DNA of 64,000 bases. Source: an uncultured bacterium. GTDB taxonomy: Bacteria > CAIWAD01. The notes under the pieces are model-generated. The model worked only from the letters and a program-made list of their open reading frames with translations. It made no database searches and was not told where the DNA came from. Shown here in pieces: positions 12,291 to 21,132 of this stretch; the stretch's first letter is position 1, and each line of letters opens with the position of its first letter. Location: NCBI GenBank assembly GCA_903910645.1, contig CAIWAD010000158.1:1-64000 (forward strand), in the 5' to 3' direction. The translations under genes and the position numbers were made by a program.

Positions 12291-13591
12291 GAAGTGGCCC
12301 CTTGGGAAAGGGGACGGGCGAAGAGGTCGTACTCCATGGCCTCCGTGTACTCCACCTCCACGAAACTGCCCGGCGTGTGGCAGCCTTCCACCTCCACGCT
12401 GTTGTCAATGTCCAGGGCATCCCGATAGCTGCGCGCCAGACTGGTGCCCGCCGCCGCATCGCTCTCATCCACCAGCACGACATCCCGGCTACCCACCAGG
12501 AGCTGGTTGGCGGCAAGACTGCGCGCCATTTGTTCTTCCATGATGCGCGCCTGGCGCTCCAGAGCGAGCTCACGGGGAACCTGGCCTTCATAGTTCACAC
12601 TGGGCGTGCCCTCCTCCGGACTCCACACAAAGACGCCCAGACGATCGAAGGGGTTCTGGTCCAGGAAGCTGAGCAGCTCCTGGAAATCCTCCTCACGCTC
12701 GCCGGGAAAGCCGGTGATGATGGAGGTGCGCAGCACCAGTCCGGGCACCACGCGGCGCAACATGGCCATCTGTCCGGCCAGGGTGGCGGCATCGCCCTTG
12801 CGGCCCATGCGGCGCAGCACGGGGCCGGCGATGTGCTCCACAGGGAAGTCCAGGTAGGGGATCACATGGGAACAGTCCGCCATGGCCTGGGCGAAGGCCT
12901 CATCCACCAGGGGAGGATGTGAATAGAGCAGACGGATCCAGCGCACGCCGCAACCGTCCAGGCTACGCAGCAGGCTGCCAATGTCCGGGCCGCCCAAATC
13001 ACGCCCGTAGCTGGAGATCTCCTGCCCGATGATATTCAGCTCTTTTACGCCACGGCGGGCCAGATGCTCGGCCTCCTTCAGCAGATCGTCCACGGGGCGA
13101 GACTTCATGCGGCCCCGCATGAGGGGAATGGAGCAGTAGGTGCAGTGCTGGTCGCAACCGTCAGAGACGCGCAAGTAGGCGCTGTGGGAAGGGCTGAGCA
13201 GCACGCGTCGGGTGAAGAGCTCCAGCTCGTTACCACCGTCTGGACGCAGGCCGGCCTCGCGCAACAGGGCGCCGAACTCCCCCACGCCATAGACGCCGTC
13301 CAGCTCCGGGATCTCCGCGCGGATCTCCTCCCGGTAGCGCTCGGTCAGGCAGCCCATCACCGCCACGCGGCGGTCGGGCCGCTCTTCCTTCAGGCGCACG
13401 GCTTCCATCACCGCATCGATGCTCTCCACCCGCGCCGCGTCAATGAAACCGCAGGTGTTCACCACAATCAGGTCGGCGGCGGACCCTTCCTCCACCAGCT
13501 CCACGGCGGAACCCATTTGCCCCAGCAGCATCTCCGAGTCCACCAGGTTCTTGGCGCAGCCCACCGTGTGCACATAGACTTTAAGGGACAT
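12287..13591 (-). CDS. rimO: Ribosomal protein S12 methylthiotransferase
   Basis: Radical SAM enzyme that adds a methylthio group to the conserved aspartate of ribosomal protein S12. 434 residues. N-terminal UPF0004 domain with GCAKNLVDSE and three cluster cysteines (C12, C47, C81). Radical SAM cluster cysteines C146, C150 and C153 lie in DGCDQHCTYCSIPLMRG. A TRAM domain closes the protein. GCAKNLVDSE separates RimO from the tRNA enzyme MiaB. It overlaps ftsY by 1 nt and the GWxTD gene by 4 nt. Confidence 0.95.
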   Translation of the reverse strand: MSLKVYVHTVGCAKNLVDSEMLLGQMGSAVELVEEGSAADLIVVNTCGFIDAARVESIDAVMEAVRLKEERPDRRVAVMGCLTERYREEIRAEIPELDGVYGVGEFGALLREAGLRPDGGNELELFTRRVLLSPSHSAYLRVSDGCDQHCTYCSIPLMRGRMKSRPVDDLLKEAEHLARRGVKELNIIGQEISSYGRDLGGPDIGSLLRSLDGCGVRWIRLLYSHPPLVDEAFAQAMADCSHVIPYLDFPVEHIAGPVLRRMGRKGDAATLAGQMAMLRRVVPGLVLRTSIITGFPGEREEDFQELLSFLDQNPFDRLGVFVWSPEEGTPSVNYEGQVPRELALERQARIMEEQMARSLAANQLLVGSRDVVLVDESDAAAGTSLARSYRDALDIDNSVEVEGCHTPGSFVEVEYTEAMEYDLFARPLSQGATS

Positions 13592-14538
13592 CAGGCGCGC
13601 TCCTCGCTGGCCAGTGCGCCCAGGCCCTCAAAAAGGGCGCGGGCGTAGAGGGATGGATCGAAGGGTTCCAGATCCTCCAGGCCTTCGCCCACGCCAATCC
13701 AGCGCACGGGCAGACCCAGTTCCTGGTGAATGGCCAGGGCGATGCCGCCCCGCGCCGTGCCGTCCAGTTTGGTGAGAACCAGGCCGGTTACCCCCGTGGC
13801 TTCCGTGAAGATGCGCGCCTGGCTTAGGGCATTCTGCCCGGTGGTGCCATCCAGCACCAGCAGCACCTCGTGGGGCGCTCCCGGCAGACGGCGGCTGAGC
13901 ACGCGGGTGATCTTGTCCAGTTCACTCATCAGGTTCTTCTTGTTGTGCAGGCGGCCCGCCGTGTCCACCAGCACCACCTGGTGGCCTCGTGCCATGGCGG
14001 CATTCAGGCCGTCAAAGGCCACGGCGGCCGGATCGGCTCCGTGCGCGGCTTTCACCAGATCCACGCCGGCCCGGCCCGCCCAGATTTCCAGCTGCTCCAC
14101 AGCGGCGGCGCGAAAGGTGTCCGCAGCCACCAGCATGACCCGGCGTCCTTCCCGCTTCTCGCGGGCCGCCAGCTTGGCCACCGTGGTGGTCTTGCCCGTG
14201 CCGTTCACGCCCACCACCAGCACCACGCGGGGCTGATCGCCGAAGTTCTCCGCCTGCGGAACCAGGCCGGAAGAGGTGGGCTTCAACAAAGCCAGGACCT
14301 CTTCCTCGATAAGGCGGTCTAGGGGCGTGTCGGCATCATGCTTCACCCGTTCGCGCAGGCCGGACACCACGCGCTCCGCCGTGTCCACACCCAGATCCGC
14401 CGACAGGAGAATCTCCTCCAGCTCGTCCAGCATGGCCTCATCCACCCGCCGGCCCGTGCCCAGCAGCTCGCGGATGCGGCCTCCAATCTCTTCCCGAGTG
14501 CGACTAACCGCCTGGGAAAGGCGACGCAACACATTCAA
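13591..14538 (-). CDS. ftsY: Signal recognition particle receptor FtsY
   Basis: SRP-receptor GTPase that docks ribosome-SRP complexes at the inner membrane. 315 residues, a compact form without the long acidic A domain. NG-domain motifs: GVNGTGKTTTVAKLA (P-loop), AADTFRAAAVEQL, VDTAGRLHNKKNLM, TKLDGTARGG. The frame opens with TTG at 14538, preceded by AGGAGG at 9 nt; an in-frame GTG at 14532 is the alternative. Located 4 nt after nadK. Confidence 0.95.
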   Translation of the reverse strand: MNVLRRLSQAVSRTREEIGGRIRELLGTGRRVDEAMLDELEEILLSADLGVDTAERVVSGLRERVKHDADTPLDRLIEEEVLALLKPTSSGLVPQAENFGDQPRVVLVVGVNGTGKTTTVAKLAAREKREGRRVMLVAADTFRAAAVEQLEIWAGRAGVDLVKAAHGADPAAVAFDGLNAAMARGHQVVLVDTAGRLHNKKNLMSELDKITRVLSRRLPGAPHEVLLVLDGTTGQNALSQARIFTEATGVTGLVLTKLDGTARGGIALAIHQELGLPVRWIGVGEGLEDLEPFDPSLYARALFEGLGALASEERA

Positions 14539-14542
14539 CGGA

Positions 14543-15478
14543 TCAATCCTCCTGGTTCCACTTCAACTTGGCGCGCAACACGCCCACAAAGCCCGGGCGG
14601 GCCCGCTTGAGCAGCCGCGCCACGCGGGGACTGCGTTCCACACGCACGGTGGCGCCCTCGGCCAGGGGCCGGTTCAGGCGCCCATCCACGGAGAGCAGCA
14701 TGCGACCGTGTCGGCTGCGCACCTCTGTTTCGATGCGCGCACCGGGTGAGAGCACAATGGGCCGCACGCTAACGCTGTGGGGCATCACCGGCGTGAGCAC
14801 AATGGCCTCCATGGCGGGGTCCAGGATGGGACCGCCGCCGCCCAGATTGTAGGCCGTGGAGCCCGTGGGCGTGGCATGGATCAGGCCGTCGCCGGTCATC
14901 ATGAACAAGGTCTCGTCATCCAGCCGGGTCACCAGACGCACCACGCGTCCGGGCAGGCCGCTGGTGATCACCACATCGTTCAGGGCGTCCATGCACAGGC
15001 CTTCGCCCGGGCTGCCCCCCTCCACCACGGCACGCAGCATGAGGCGGCGCTCTTCCATCAAGCCATGGCGTCCCAGCTCCTCCAGGCAGCCCGGCAGATC
15101 CTCCGGCGTGGCGGCGGTGAGATAGCCCATGCTGCCCATGTGCAAGCCCAGCACGGGCAGGTCGCGGCGCAAGTCCCCCACGGCGGCCAGCAAGGAGCCA
15201 TCGCCACCCAGGCTGATGACCAGATCCGCGCCCTCGTCCAGGCTGCTTTCAGGCAAAAGACCCAGGCAGTGGACCAGTTCCTCGTCTTTCAGCCGGGCGC
15301 GGGCGGCCAGCTCCCGGGCCACTTGATAACGCAGGCCCCAGGCAGCCAGGCCTTCCAGCAGGCCGGGCCACACCTGGCGAAGCCCCTCGGCGCGCACGGT
15401 GCCGCGAATGCCCACCACGGCGCCGGGTTGAGGTTTCCAAAGGCGCCCCTCGGGCAAGGCCTCAGAAGGGGAGTTCAT
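14543..15478 (-). CDS. nadK: NAD kinase
   Basis: Phosphorylates NAD to NADP in the cytoplasm. 311 residues. Diagnostic motifs are LGGDGSLLAA (catalytic Asp), GLHMGSMGYLT and GDGLIHATPTGSTAYNLGGG. I chose ATG 15478, with GGGAACAGGG just upstream, over an in-frame ATG at 15490 that has no Shine-Dalgarno. Either start overlaps the end of xseB, so translation is coupled. Confidence 0.95.
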   Translation of the reverse strand: MNSPSEALPEGRLWKPQPGAVVGIRGTVRAEGLRQVWPGLLEGLAAWGLRYQVARELAARARLKDEELVHCLGLLPESSLDEGADLVISLGGDGSLLAAVGDLRRDLPVLGLHMGSMGYLTAATPEDLPGCLEELGRHGLMEERRLMLRAVVEGGSPGEGLCMDALNDVVITSGLPGRVVRLVTRLDDETLFMMTGDGLIHATPTGSTAYNLGGGGPILDPAMEAIVLTPVMPHSVSVRPIVLSPGARIETEVRSRHGRMLLSVDGRLNRPLAEGATVRVERSPRVARLLKRARPGFVGVLRAKLKWNQED

Positions 15479-15734
15479 CCCTGTTCCCATTGTTGGTGGC
15501 CGCTTCCGTGGTTCCGGAAGGCTGGATGGGGGCAAGCGAACCATCCTCCTGCAAAACCGTCAGCAGCTCCTCCTCCACCTTGCGCAAACGCTCCTGGCAA
15601 AGGCGGTGCAGGGCCATGCCCTCGCGGTAGGCGGCCAGGCTGTCCTCCAGGCCGATTTCCCCTTCCTCAAGGCGCTGGACCAGCTCCTCAAGGCGCTGCA
15701 AGGCCTGTTCAAAACTGAGCGGTGCCGTGCTCAT
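15462..15734 (-). CDS. xseB: Exodeoxyribonuclease VII small subunit
   Basis: 90 residues. SFEQALQRLEELVQRLEEGE and the following SLAAYREGMALHRLCQERL form the two helices typical of XseB, which binds along the long helix of XseA to make the single-strand DNA exonuclease. The tail after about residue 62 is variable. It overlaps xseA by 4 nt and nadK by 17 nt. Confidence 0.93.
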   Translation of the reverse strand: MSTAPLSFEQALQRLEELVQRLEEGEIGLEDSLAAYREGMALHRLCQERLRKVEEELLTVLQEDGSLAPIQPSGTTEAATNNGNRDELPF

Positions 15735-17182
15735 GCTTCGTGCTCCTTGATGCGCAGCAGCTGGGCATCCGCCTCGCCGCCGTGGAATTCCAACTGAACA
15801 TGCGTGCCGGGCTCCAGATTCCGCAAGGTGGCCAGGGGCCGTCCCACCTCGTCACGGGCAAGCAGGAAGCCCATGCGCAACATGCGCTGACGCAAACGCC
15901 CCTGCTCCAAGCGGTCAAGCCGGGCTTCCAACTGAAGCAGGCTCTGGGAATGACGATCCAGGATGCCCCGCATGGCGCGGCCCAGGGCTCCCAGGGCCAG
16001 GCGAGACCGGGCATCGTCCTCCCGCAGGCGGCGGCGCAGTGGCATGTCCAGCCGCCGGGGCCAGTCCAGCACGCGCTGGGCCGCCTCCCCCTGCAAACGC
16101 TGCAAGGCCACGCGCAAACGTCTGCCCTGCATGTCCACGGCTTCCATGCGCCCGGCCAGTGCCTGCTTTCCCCGCAAGCGCAAGCGGGTCTCCAGTTCGT
16201 CAAGACGCTGGCTGGCCATGCCCAGACGCGCCTCCGGGCGGGCCAGGGCCCGGTGGGTGCGCAGGGCGTCCAGGTGGCGGGAAAGCTCCTGCACCCTTCC
16301 CTTCAAGGCTCCCTCAAGACGCCGTCCCAAGTCGTCCACCAACTGCAGCACAGCCTCGCGCTCCGGCACCGCCAACTCCGCGGCGGCTGATGGCGTGGGC
16401 GCCCGCAAATCGGCGGCGTGGTCGCTCAAGGTGGTGTCAATCTCATGCCCCACGGCAGAGATGACGGGCAGAGGACAATCGGCAATGGCCCGCACCAGAC
16501 CTTCATCGTTGAAGGCGTGCAAATCCTCGAAGCTGCCCCCCCCCCTGCCCAGGATGATCAGGTCAAGCCCAAGTCCCGGCCAGGCCGCCAGGCGACGCAA
16601 GCCCTGTTCCAGCGCCGGCCCCGCCCCGGGACCCTGCACGGGCACGGGCAACAGGAAACAGCGAAGCAGGGGCCAGCGTCGGGACAGGACCTTGAGCATG
16701 TCCTGCAGGGCCGCCCCGCCCACGGCGGTGAGCAGGCCGATGCGCCAGGGATAGGTGGGCAAGGCCTTTTTGCGGGAGGCATCGAACAGGCCCTCGGCGG
16801 CCAGCTTCGCCTTCAGCTCCAGCAGGGCCTGCATCAAATCCCCGCGTCCGGCGGCGCGCAGCCGTTGCACATCCAACTGCAAGCGGCCCTGGGGAGGGTA
16901 GAACACCAGGCGCACCAAGGCCTCCACCAACATGCCGCTGGCGGGTTGCACGGGAGAGGGCTCCGCACGGGAGCGCCACATCACCGCGGAAAACTGGGCC
17001 TGGGAATCTTTAAGGGTGAAATAATGATGGCCGGATGCGGCGTGGCGGGAATGGCCGCTGATTTCGCCACGCACCCAAAGGGCAGGCCACTCCCGATCCA
17101 ACCGGGCAGAGAACTCCGTGGCCAGTCGGGCCAGGGTCCAGACCTGGTCGGTGGAAGCAGGATCGGGCCGGGTGGGATTCAC
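15731..17182 (-). CDS. xseA: Exodeoxyribonuclease VII large subunit
   Basis: Catalytic subunit of the bidirectional single-strand DNA exonuclease. 483 residues. N-terminal OB-fold (WVRGEISGHSRHAASGHHYF), catalytic region with GRGGGSFEDLHAFNDE and SAVGHEIDTTLSDHAADLRA, then a long helical coiled-coil (about 285-430, Arg/Leu/Gln-rich) that carries the small subunits. The start is a GTG at 17182 with GGAAGG upstream. It begins 95 nt after the AURKAIP1-like gene, with a strong hairpin between them. Confidence 0.95.
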   Translation of the reverse strand: MNPTRPDPASTDQVWTLARLATEFSARLDREWPALWVRGEISGHSRHAASGHHYFTLKDSQAQFSAVMWRSRAEPSPVQPASGMLVEALVRLVFYPPQGRLQLDVQRLRAAGRGDLMQALLELKAKLAAEGLFDASRKKALPTYPWRIGLLTAVGGAALQDMLKVLSRRWPLLRCFLLPVPVQGPGAGPALEQGLRRLAAWPGLGLDLIILGRGGGSFEDLHAFNDEGLVRAIADCPLPVISAVGHEIDTTLSDHAADLRAPTPSAAAELAVPEREAVLQLVDDLGRRLEGALKGRVQELSRHLDALRTHRALARPEARLGMASQRLDELETRLRLRGKQALAGRMEAVDMQGRRLRVALQRLQGEAAQRVLDWPRRLDMPLRRRLREDDARSRLALGALGRAMRGILDRHSQSLLQLEARLDRLEQGRLRQRMLRMGFLLARDEVGRPLATLRNLEPGTHVQLEFHGGEADAQLLRIKEHEA

Positions 17183-17227
17183 GGGGCCTTCCTTCTACCC
17201 AGGGGCCGGGATGAGGAGTTGTCCTGA

Positions 17228-17270
17228 AGCTGCCGCGGGGGTGCGAACACCCCCACGGCCAAAGGCAGCT
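17228..17270 (-). terminator. Strong composite hairpin between small ribosomal gene and xseA
   Basis: Outer arms AGCTGCC (17228-17234) and GGCAGCT (17264-17270) enclose an inner perfect stem GGGGGTG/CACCCCC (17237-17254) with a CGAA loop. On the minus strand no U-tract follows, so it may be a weak terminator, an mRNA-stabilising hairpin, or a processing site that separates expression of the upstream ribosome-related genes from xseA. Confidence 0.5.
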
Positions 17271-17277
17271 TGATGCC

Positions 17278-17367
17278 TTACTTCTTCTTGTGGCGGTTCT
17301 TGCGAAGCCGCTTCTTGCGTTTGTGCGTGGCAATCTTGTGACGCTTGCGCTTCCTTCCGCAGGGCAC
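17278..17367 (-). CDS. AURKAIP1/COX24-domain small basic protein (mS38/bS22-like)
   Basis: A 29-residue protein starting at GTG 17367, which is preceded by AGGAGG at 5 nt. The sequence opens with PCGRKRKRHKIATHKRKK and ends in RLRKNRHKKK; more than half the residues are Lys or Arg. This matches the tiny AURKAIP1/COX24-domain proteins of Bacteroidota and relatives, which resemble mitochondrial mS38 and mycobacterial bS22 and are expected to sit in the small ribosomal subunit. It lies between the HU-like gene and xseA in one run. The match is from memory of the family's consensus; the strong RBS supports translation. Confidence 0.8.
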   Translation of the reverse strand: MPCGRKRKRHKIATHKRKKRLRKNRHKKK

Positions 17368-17388
17368 GGTAGCCTCCTGTCGACTGAA

Positions 17389-17673
17389 TTAGCTCTGAAT
17401 GTCCTGAATACGCTGCTTGAGTTTCTGGGCCGGCTTGAAGCTGGCCACCCGCCGTTCTTCCAGCCACACGGTCTCGCCGCTGCGGGGGTTGCGGGCCGGG
17501 CGGGGACGCCGCTCCTGAATGCTGAAGACGCCGAAGCCGCGCAGCTCGACTCTTCCGCCTTTGCACAATTCATCGGAAATGGTGGTCAGGAAGTGTTCCA
17601 GCACGACTTTCACCTCTTCACGGTTCAGTCCACTGGCATCAGTCACAGCCTCGACCAGGGCTTCTCGATTCAT
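17389..17673 (-). CDS. HU/IHF-family DNA-binding protein
   Basis: Small nucleoid-associated protein of 94 residues that bends DNA as a dimer. It shows the HU/IHF order: helical N-terminus (MNREALVEAV), GRVELRGFGVFSIQERRPR, the DNA-binding arm ARNPRSGETVWLEERRVASF with the intercalating proline context RNP, and a helical end. ATG 17673 is preceded by GGAGG, and its overlap with the mltD stop (ATGA) fixes the start; the frame upstream is non-homologous. HU versus IHF cannot be settled here. Confidence 0.93.
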   Translation of the reverse strand: MNREALVEAVTDASGLNREEVKVVLEHFLTTISDELCKGGRVELRGFGVFSIQERRPRPARNPRSGETVWLEERRVASFKPAQKLKQRIQDIQS

Positions 17674-20078
17674 CCTTCCTCCGATAGAATGATCACCAGG
17701 CGCGTCCCGACCTGTATGTCGCTGCCACGCAGATTGTTCCATTTACGGATATCGGCCTCTTCAACCTTGTATTGTTTGGCCAGACTCCAAAGACTGTCCC
17801 CGCTGCGCACAATGTGGACAACCTGCTGATTGTCCACCGCGCCGCCTCCCGGGATTTGCAGGCGCTGCCCAGTGGCAATGCGGGCCTTGCGTCCCAGCTT
17901 GTTCTGCCTTACCAGATCCTTCACCGACACGCCATAGCGCTGGGCAATGGCTCCGGCGGTTTCACCCGCGCGCACCACATGCACGCGGGGCTCCCGGGAT
18001 TTGGCTTTGGGCGCCTCCGCCTTGGCCTTCTCCGGTTTGCGTTTGCCGGCCGCCGCCTTCAGCGCCAGCTCTTTCTGATCCACCTGCTCCACCGAATCCG
18101 GATCCGCCAGCAGCAGCTCCTGACCGGGATAGATGCGCGCCTTGCGTCCCAACTGATTCCAGCGGAGCAAGTTGTTGACACTCAATCCGTAACGACGGGC
18201 GATGCGGTCCAGCACCTCACCGCGTTTCACTTTGTGCACCGGCACAATTCCCGGACGCGCAGCGCTCTTTTCCAGAGCAGGGGCGGCCGCCTCCTCCACA
18301 TCATCCGGTGCCTCGTCCTGCCCCTTCAGCTGGGCCTCATCGGGCGCCTCGCGGGACAGATCCTCCTGCTGGCTTTGGCGGCCGGGAATGCGCAGTTTGT
18401 CACCAGCCTTCAACTTGCTGCGCGTGCTCAGCTTGTTGGCGGCGGCAAGCTCGCCCACGCTCAACTTGTAGCGCTTGGCCAAAGCGCTGAGCGTATCCCC
18501 ACGCTTCACTTTGTGGGTAAGGCTCTTGCTTCGCTGGGGAGCCTTGGCCGTTGCCACGCGCTCTTCCCGCTCCTCAGGCACCACGCGCTCCTGGGTTCCC
18601 AGGGGAATGAGCAGCACGCGTCCGCTTTTCAGCTTCGTCTTCTTGCCCAGATTGTTGGCCTGGCGCAATTCCGCCGTGCCCACACCGTAACGGCGGGCGA
18701 TGGCGCTAAGGGACTCACCCCGCCTCACCTTGTGGCGCACCCAGTCCTGGAAGGCGCTCTCGGGCAGCTCCTGCAGGCGTTCGCGGCAAAGATCCCCTTG
18801 TCCGGCAGGCACATACACATTGCCACCATCGGGCGGCGTGCTGCCCTGCACCAAATGCAGATTCCACTTGCCCAGCTGGGCCTCATCCATGCCGAACAGA
18901 TCCGCCAGACGGCTGACGCGCATGGCACCATCCACCTGCACCACTTCCATGGGCATGGGGGGCGGCGGTGTCTCCAGCGTGAAGCCGTATAGCTCACGAT
19001 CCTGGAAGACCCTGCGGGCCGCCAGATAGGTGGGCACATAAGCGCGGGTTTCACTGGGCATGCGCTCAATGTCCCAGAAGCTGGTGATGCCCCGGGCCTT
19101 GGCGCGGTCGATGCGACCGGGTCCCCAGTTGTAGGCGGCAAAGGCCATGTACCAGTCGCCATAGCGGGTGTAGAGCTTGCGCAGGAAGCGGCAGGCGGCG
19201 CGGGTGCCCAGTTCCAGATCCAGGCGCTCGTCCACCCAGTAGTCCACCCGCAGGTCGAACAAATGGGCCGTGCCCGTGATGAACTGCCAGGGACCGCGGG
19301 CCTTGGCGCGGCTGGTGGCGCTCAACCGGAAGCCGGACTCGATCATGGCCAGGAAGATGAGATCCTGGGGCAGGCCCTCTTCCGCCAGCACACGCTGGAT
19401 GGTGGGGGCCACCGTGGGGTAGCGGTCCAGCCAGATCTGGTAGAACTTGCGCCCACGCCCGTTCACGAAGTACTCCACCATGCGGTCCACTTCCGCGCGG
19501 TCGCACTCGGGAATTTCCGTGATGCCCTTGCCCAGAGCGGGGAAGGAGTCAGGCTCGCTGACATCCTGGGTGAGCAGGCTGTCGATTTCCAGCTCCCGCT
19601 CGGAGCGGTCCGCCAAGACCTCGCCCAACACATCCTCGGCTTCCGGACCCTGGGCGCGCAAGCTGTCGCTGCGTAATTGAAGCTGGAAGTCCAGCGATCC
19701 GAAGCCTTCATCCTCGCCGGGATCCGGTCCCGTGCGCTCCAGGAGATCCACCATGCGGCGGGTGGCCGCCAGCTGCAGGGACCAATGCAGGCTGTCCTGG
19801 CGGCCGGGCAGATCCCTAAGATCATAGACAAGGCTGCGCAGGCTGTCCAAGGCCGCCAGCTCCTGTCCCTTGGCCATCAGGCTTTCCGCGGAATGGAAGC
19901 GGGCTTCCAGCTGGCGGTATTCCTGGGTGGGATTGGGGCTGTCAGCCTCGGCGGGAACATCATCGGATGAATCCAGGGCAGAGCGGATCGGGAAACTGGA
20001 GCAGGAACTAAGCAGGAAGGCGGCCACACCTGTGGTGAACAGGGCAAGGCGCATCCATCCCTTGCGGGGCTCCCCCAT
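17670..20078 (-). CDS. mltD: LysM-repeat lytic transglycosylase, MltD-like lipoprotein
   Basis: 802 residues. A type II signal peptide ends in the lipobox LLSSC (Cys26), so it is probably anchored in the outer membrane. After a helical region, the SLT domain (about 230-360) has the catalytic Glu247 in IFLAMIESGFRLSATS, then ARGPWQFITGTA and AFAAYNWGPGRI. Five LysM modules fill the second half, each beginning H(K/I/V)VRxG or KRG, spaced by charged low-complexity linkers. It cleaves glycan strands with formation of 1,6-anhydro-MurNAc. Start: ATG 20078 with AAGGAG 7 nt upstream. Five LysMs exceed the two of E. coli MltD. It heads a ten-gene run ending at ldcA. Confidence 0.92.
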   Translation of the reverse strand: MGEPRKGWMRLALFTTGVAAFLLSSCSSFPIRSALDSSDDVPAEADSPNPTQEYRQLEARFHSAESLMAKGQELAALDSLRSLVYDLRDLPGRQDSLHWSLQLAATRRMVDLLERTGPDPGEDEGFGSLDFQLQLRSDSLRAQGPEAEDVLGEVLADRSERELEIDSLLTQDVSEPDSFPALGKGITEIPECDRAEVDRMVEYFVNGRGRKFYQIWLDRYPTVAPTIQRVLAEEGLPQDLIFLAMIESGFRLSATSRAKARGPWQFITGTAHLFDLRVDYWVDERLDLELGTRAACRFLRKLYTRYGDWYMAFAAYNWGPGRIDRAKARGITSFWDIERMPSETRAYVPTYLAARRVFQDRELYGFTLETPPPPMPMEVVQVDGAMRVSRLADLFGMDEAQLGKWNLHLVQGSTPPDGGNVYVPAGQGDLCRERLQELPESAFQDWVRHKVRRGESLSAIARRYGVGTAELRQANNLGKKTKLKSGRVLLIPLGTQERVVPEEREERVATAKAPQRSKSLTHKVKRGDTLSALAKRYKLSVGELAAANKLSTRSKLKAGDKLRIPGRQSQQEDLSREAPDEAQLKGQDEAPDDVEEAAAPALEKSAARPGIVPVHKVKRGEVLDRIARRYGLSVNNLLRWNQLGRKARIYPGQELLLADPDSVEQVDQKELALKAAAGKRKPEKAKAEAPKAKSREPRVHVVRAGETAGAIAQRYGVSVKDLVRQNKLGRKARIATGQRLQIPGGGAVDNQQVVHIVRSGDSLWSLAKQYKVEEADIRKWNNLRGSDIQVGTRLVIILSEEG

Positions 20079-20277
20079 GTCTCTTCTCCTTGACCTCGTG
20101 TGAAGTGTCGGCCCGGGTGAGTCCGGCACAGGGCGGGTCTCGGTCGGGCGGTGCTCCGCGGCGAGTCCGGCACCGTGGGCCCGACTGCGGCAGGTGGTCG
20201 AAAGTAGAATCGTCGGGGCTTAAATCCAAGAGCAGGTTGGTCTTCCGCCTGCCAAACTCCCTGGAAGGCCGGAATTT

Positions 20278-21000
20278 TCAGTCCTTCATCTCCTCCATGT
20301 CCAAGGAATCCAGGGCTTCAAGGCGCAGGAGGGGATTGGGCGCACAGGCCAGGGTGAGTGCTCCCACCACCTGTCCGCCTGCGGATTCCAGCACTTGTCG
20401 GCAAAGCTGAAGCGTGGCGCCCGTGGTCATCACATCATCCACCAGCACCAGGGGAGGCATGTCCTGCAGGCGGATATGCCCTCGCAAAACATATTGCCCA
20501 TCAAGGTTTCGGCGGCGTTCCCCTGCCCCCAAACCGCGCTGGTGGCGTCCTGCCCGACGCCGGAGCAGGCGCCGCCACTTCAGCTTCCAGGCCTTGCTCC
20601 ACAGGGCGCACAAGTCCTCCACCGGGTCACCGCCCCGTTCCCGGCGCCGGTGGGCATGGGTGGGCACGGGCACCAGCAGGAAATGAGCTTCACCATCAAG
20701 GGGAAAGTTCGCCCACTGGGCAGCCAGGCAGCGCAAGAGGCCGCTGTGCCCGCCCTCCTTGATGAGTCGGACCAGGCGCGCGGCTTCATCTTCATACCAC
20801 AGCAGTGCGCGACCCTCCAGACCCTCCACAAGGAACCTGGGTTGCTGCGCTTGACGGCACAGGTTCCCCAGACAATCCTGGCACAAGTTTCGAGGCATGG
20901 GTGCCCGGCTCTGGGGCAAGAGCGCGCAACCGCAGCTTTGGCAATGGGCGGGAAAGCACAGGTGCAGCAGGGACTGCCGCAGGAAAAGCACAGGATTCAT
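20278..21000 (-). CDS. comF: ComF family phosphoribosyltransferase-like protein
   Basis: 240 residues. An N-terminal zinc-ribbon-like region (CQSCGCAL and CQDCLGNLC) precedes a type I phosphoribosyltransferase fold with RRAGRHQRGLGAGERRRN and the PRPP-binding loop LVLVDDVMTTGATL. ComF proteins assist DNA uptake during natural transformation. ATG 21000 is preceded by AGGAGG at 5 nt; the frame upstream to 21099 is not conserved. No other competence gene is adjacent. Confidence 0.9.
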   Translation of the reverse strand: MNPVLFLRQSLLHLCFPAHCQSCGCALLPQSRAPMPRNLCQDCLGNLCRQAQQPRFLVEGLEGRALLWYEDEAARLVRLIKEGGHSGLLRCLAAQWANFPLDGEAHFLLVPVPTHAHRRRERGGDPVEDLCALWSKAWKLKWRRLLRRRAGRHQRGLGAGERRRNLDGQYVLRGHIRLQDMPPLVLVDDVMTTGATLQLCRQVLESAGGQVVGALTLACAPNPLLRLEALDSLDMEEMKD

Positions 21001-21066
21001 GGCGTCCTCCTGCCGGTTGATGCAAGGCCAACGCCACTTCCCCCAGCCAGGTTGCCGGTAAACAAG

Positions 21067-21093
21067 AAAAAGGGCCAGCGCGGGCGGGCCCTT
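21067..21093 (-). terminator. Intrinsic terminator after the PLP-enzyme gene
   Basis: On the minus strand AAGGGCC (21093-21087) pairs with GGCCCTT (21076-21070), followed by TTTTTCTTG. It lies between the PLP-enzyme stop (21133) and the comF start (21000), and so separates the two. Confidence 0.75.
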
Positions 21094-21132
21094 GATCAAT
21101 GACGTGTACAGGCGGCGGGAGGGGTGGGCGCG

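Noticed and set aside
17195-17566. 123-codon minus-strand frame across the AURKAIP1-like gene
   Set aside because: Out of phase with HU and with the 29-residue basic gene, both of which have good start signals.
20079-20277. GAGTCCGGCAC words occurring twice upstream of mltD
   Set aside because: Only two short copies within a GC-rich leader and no symmetry; not enough to call an operator or repeat.
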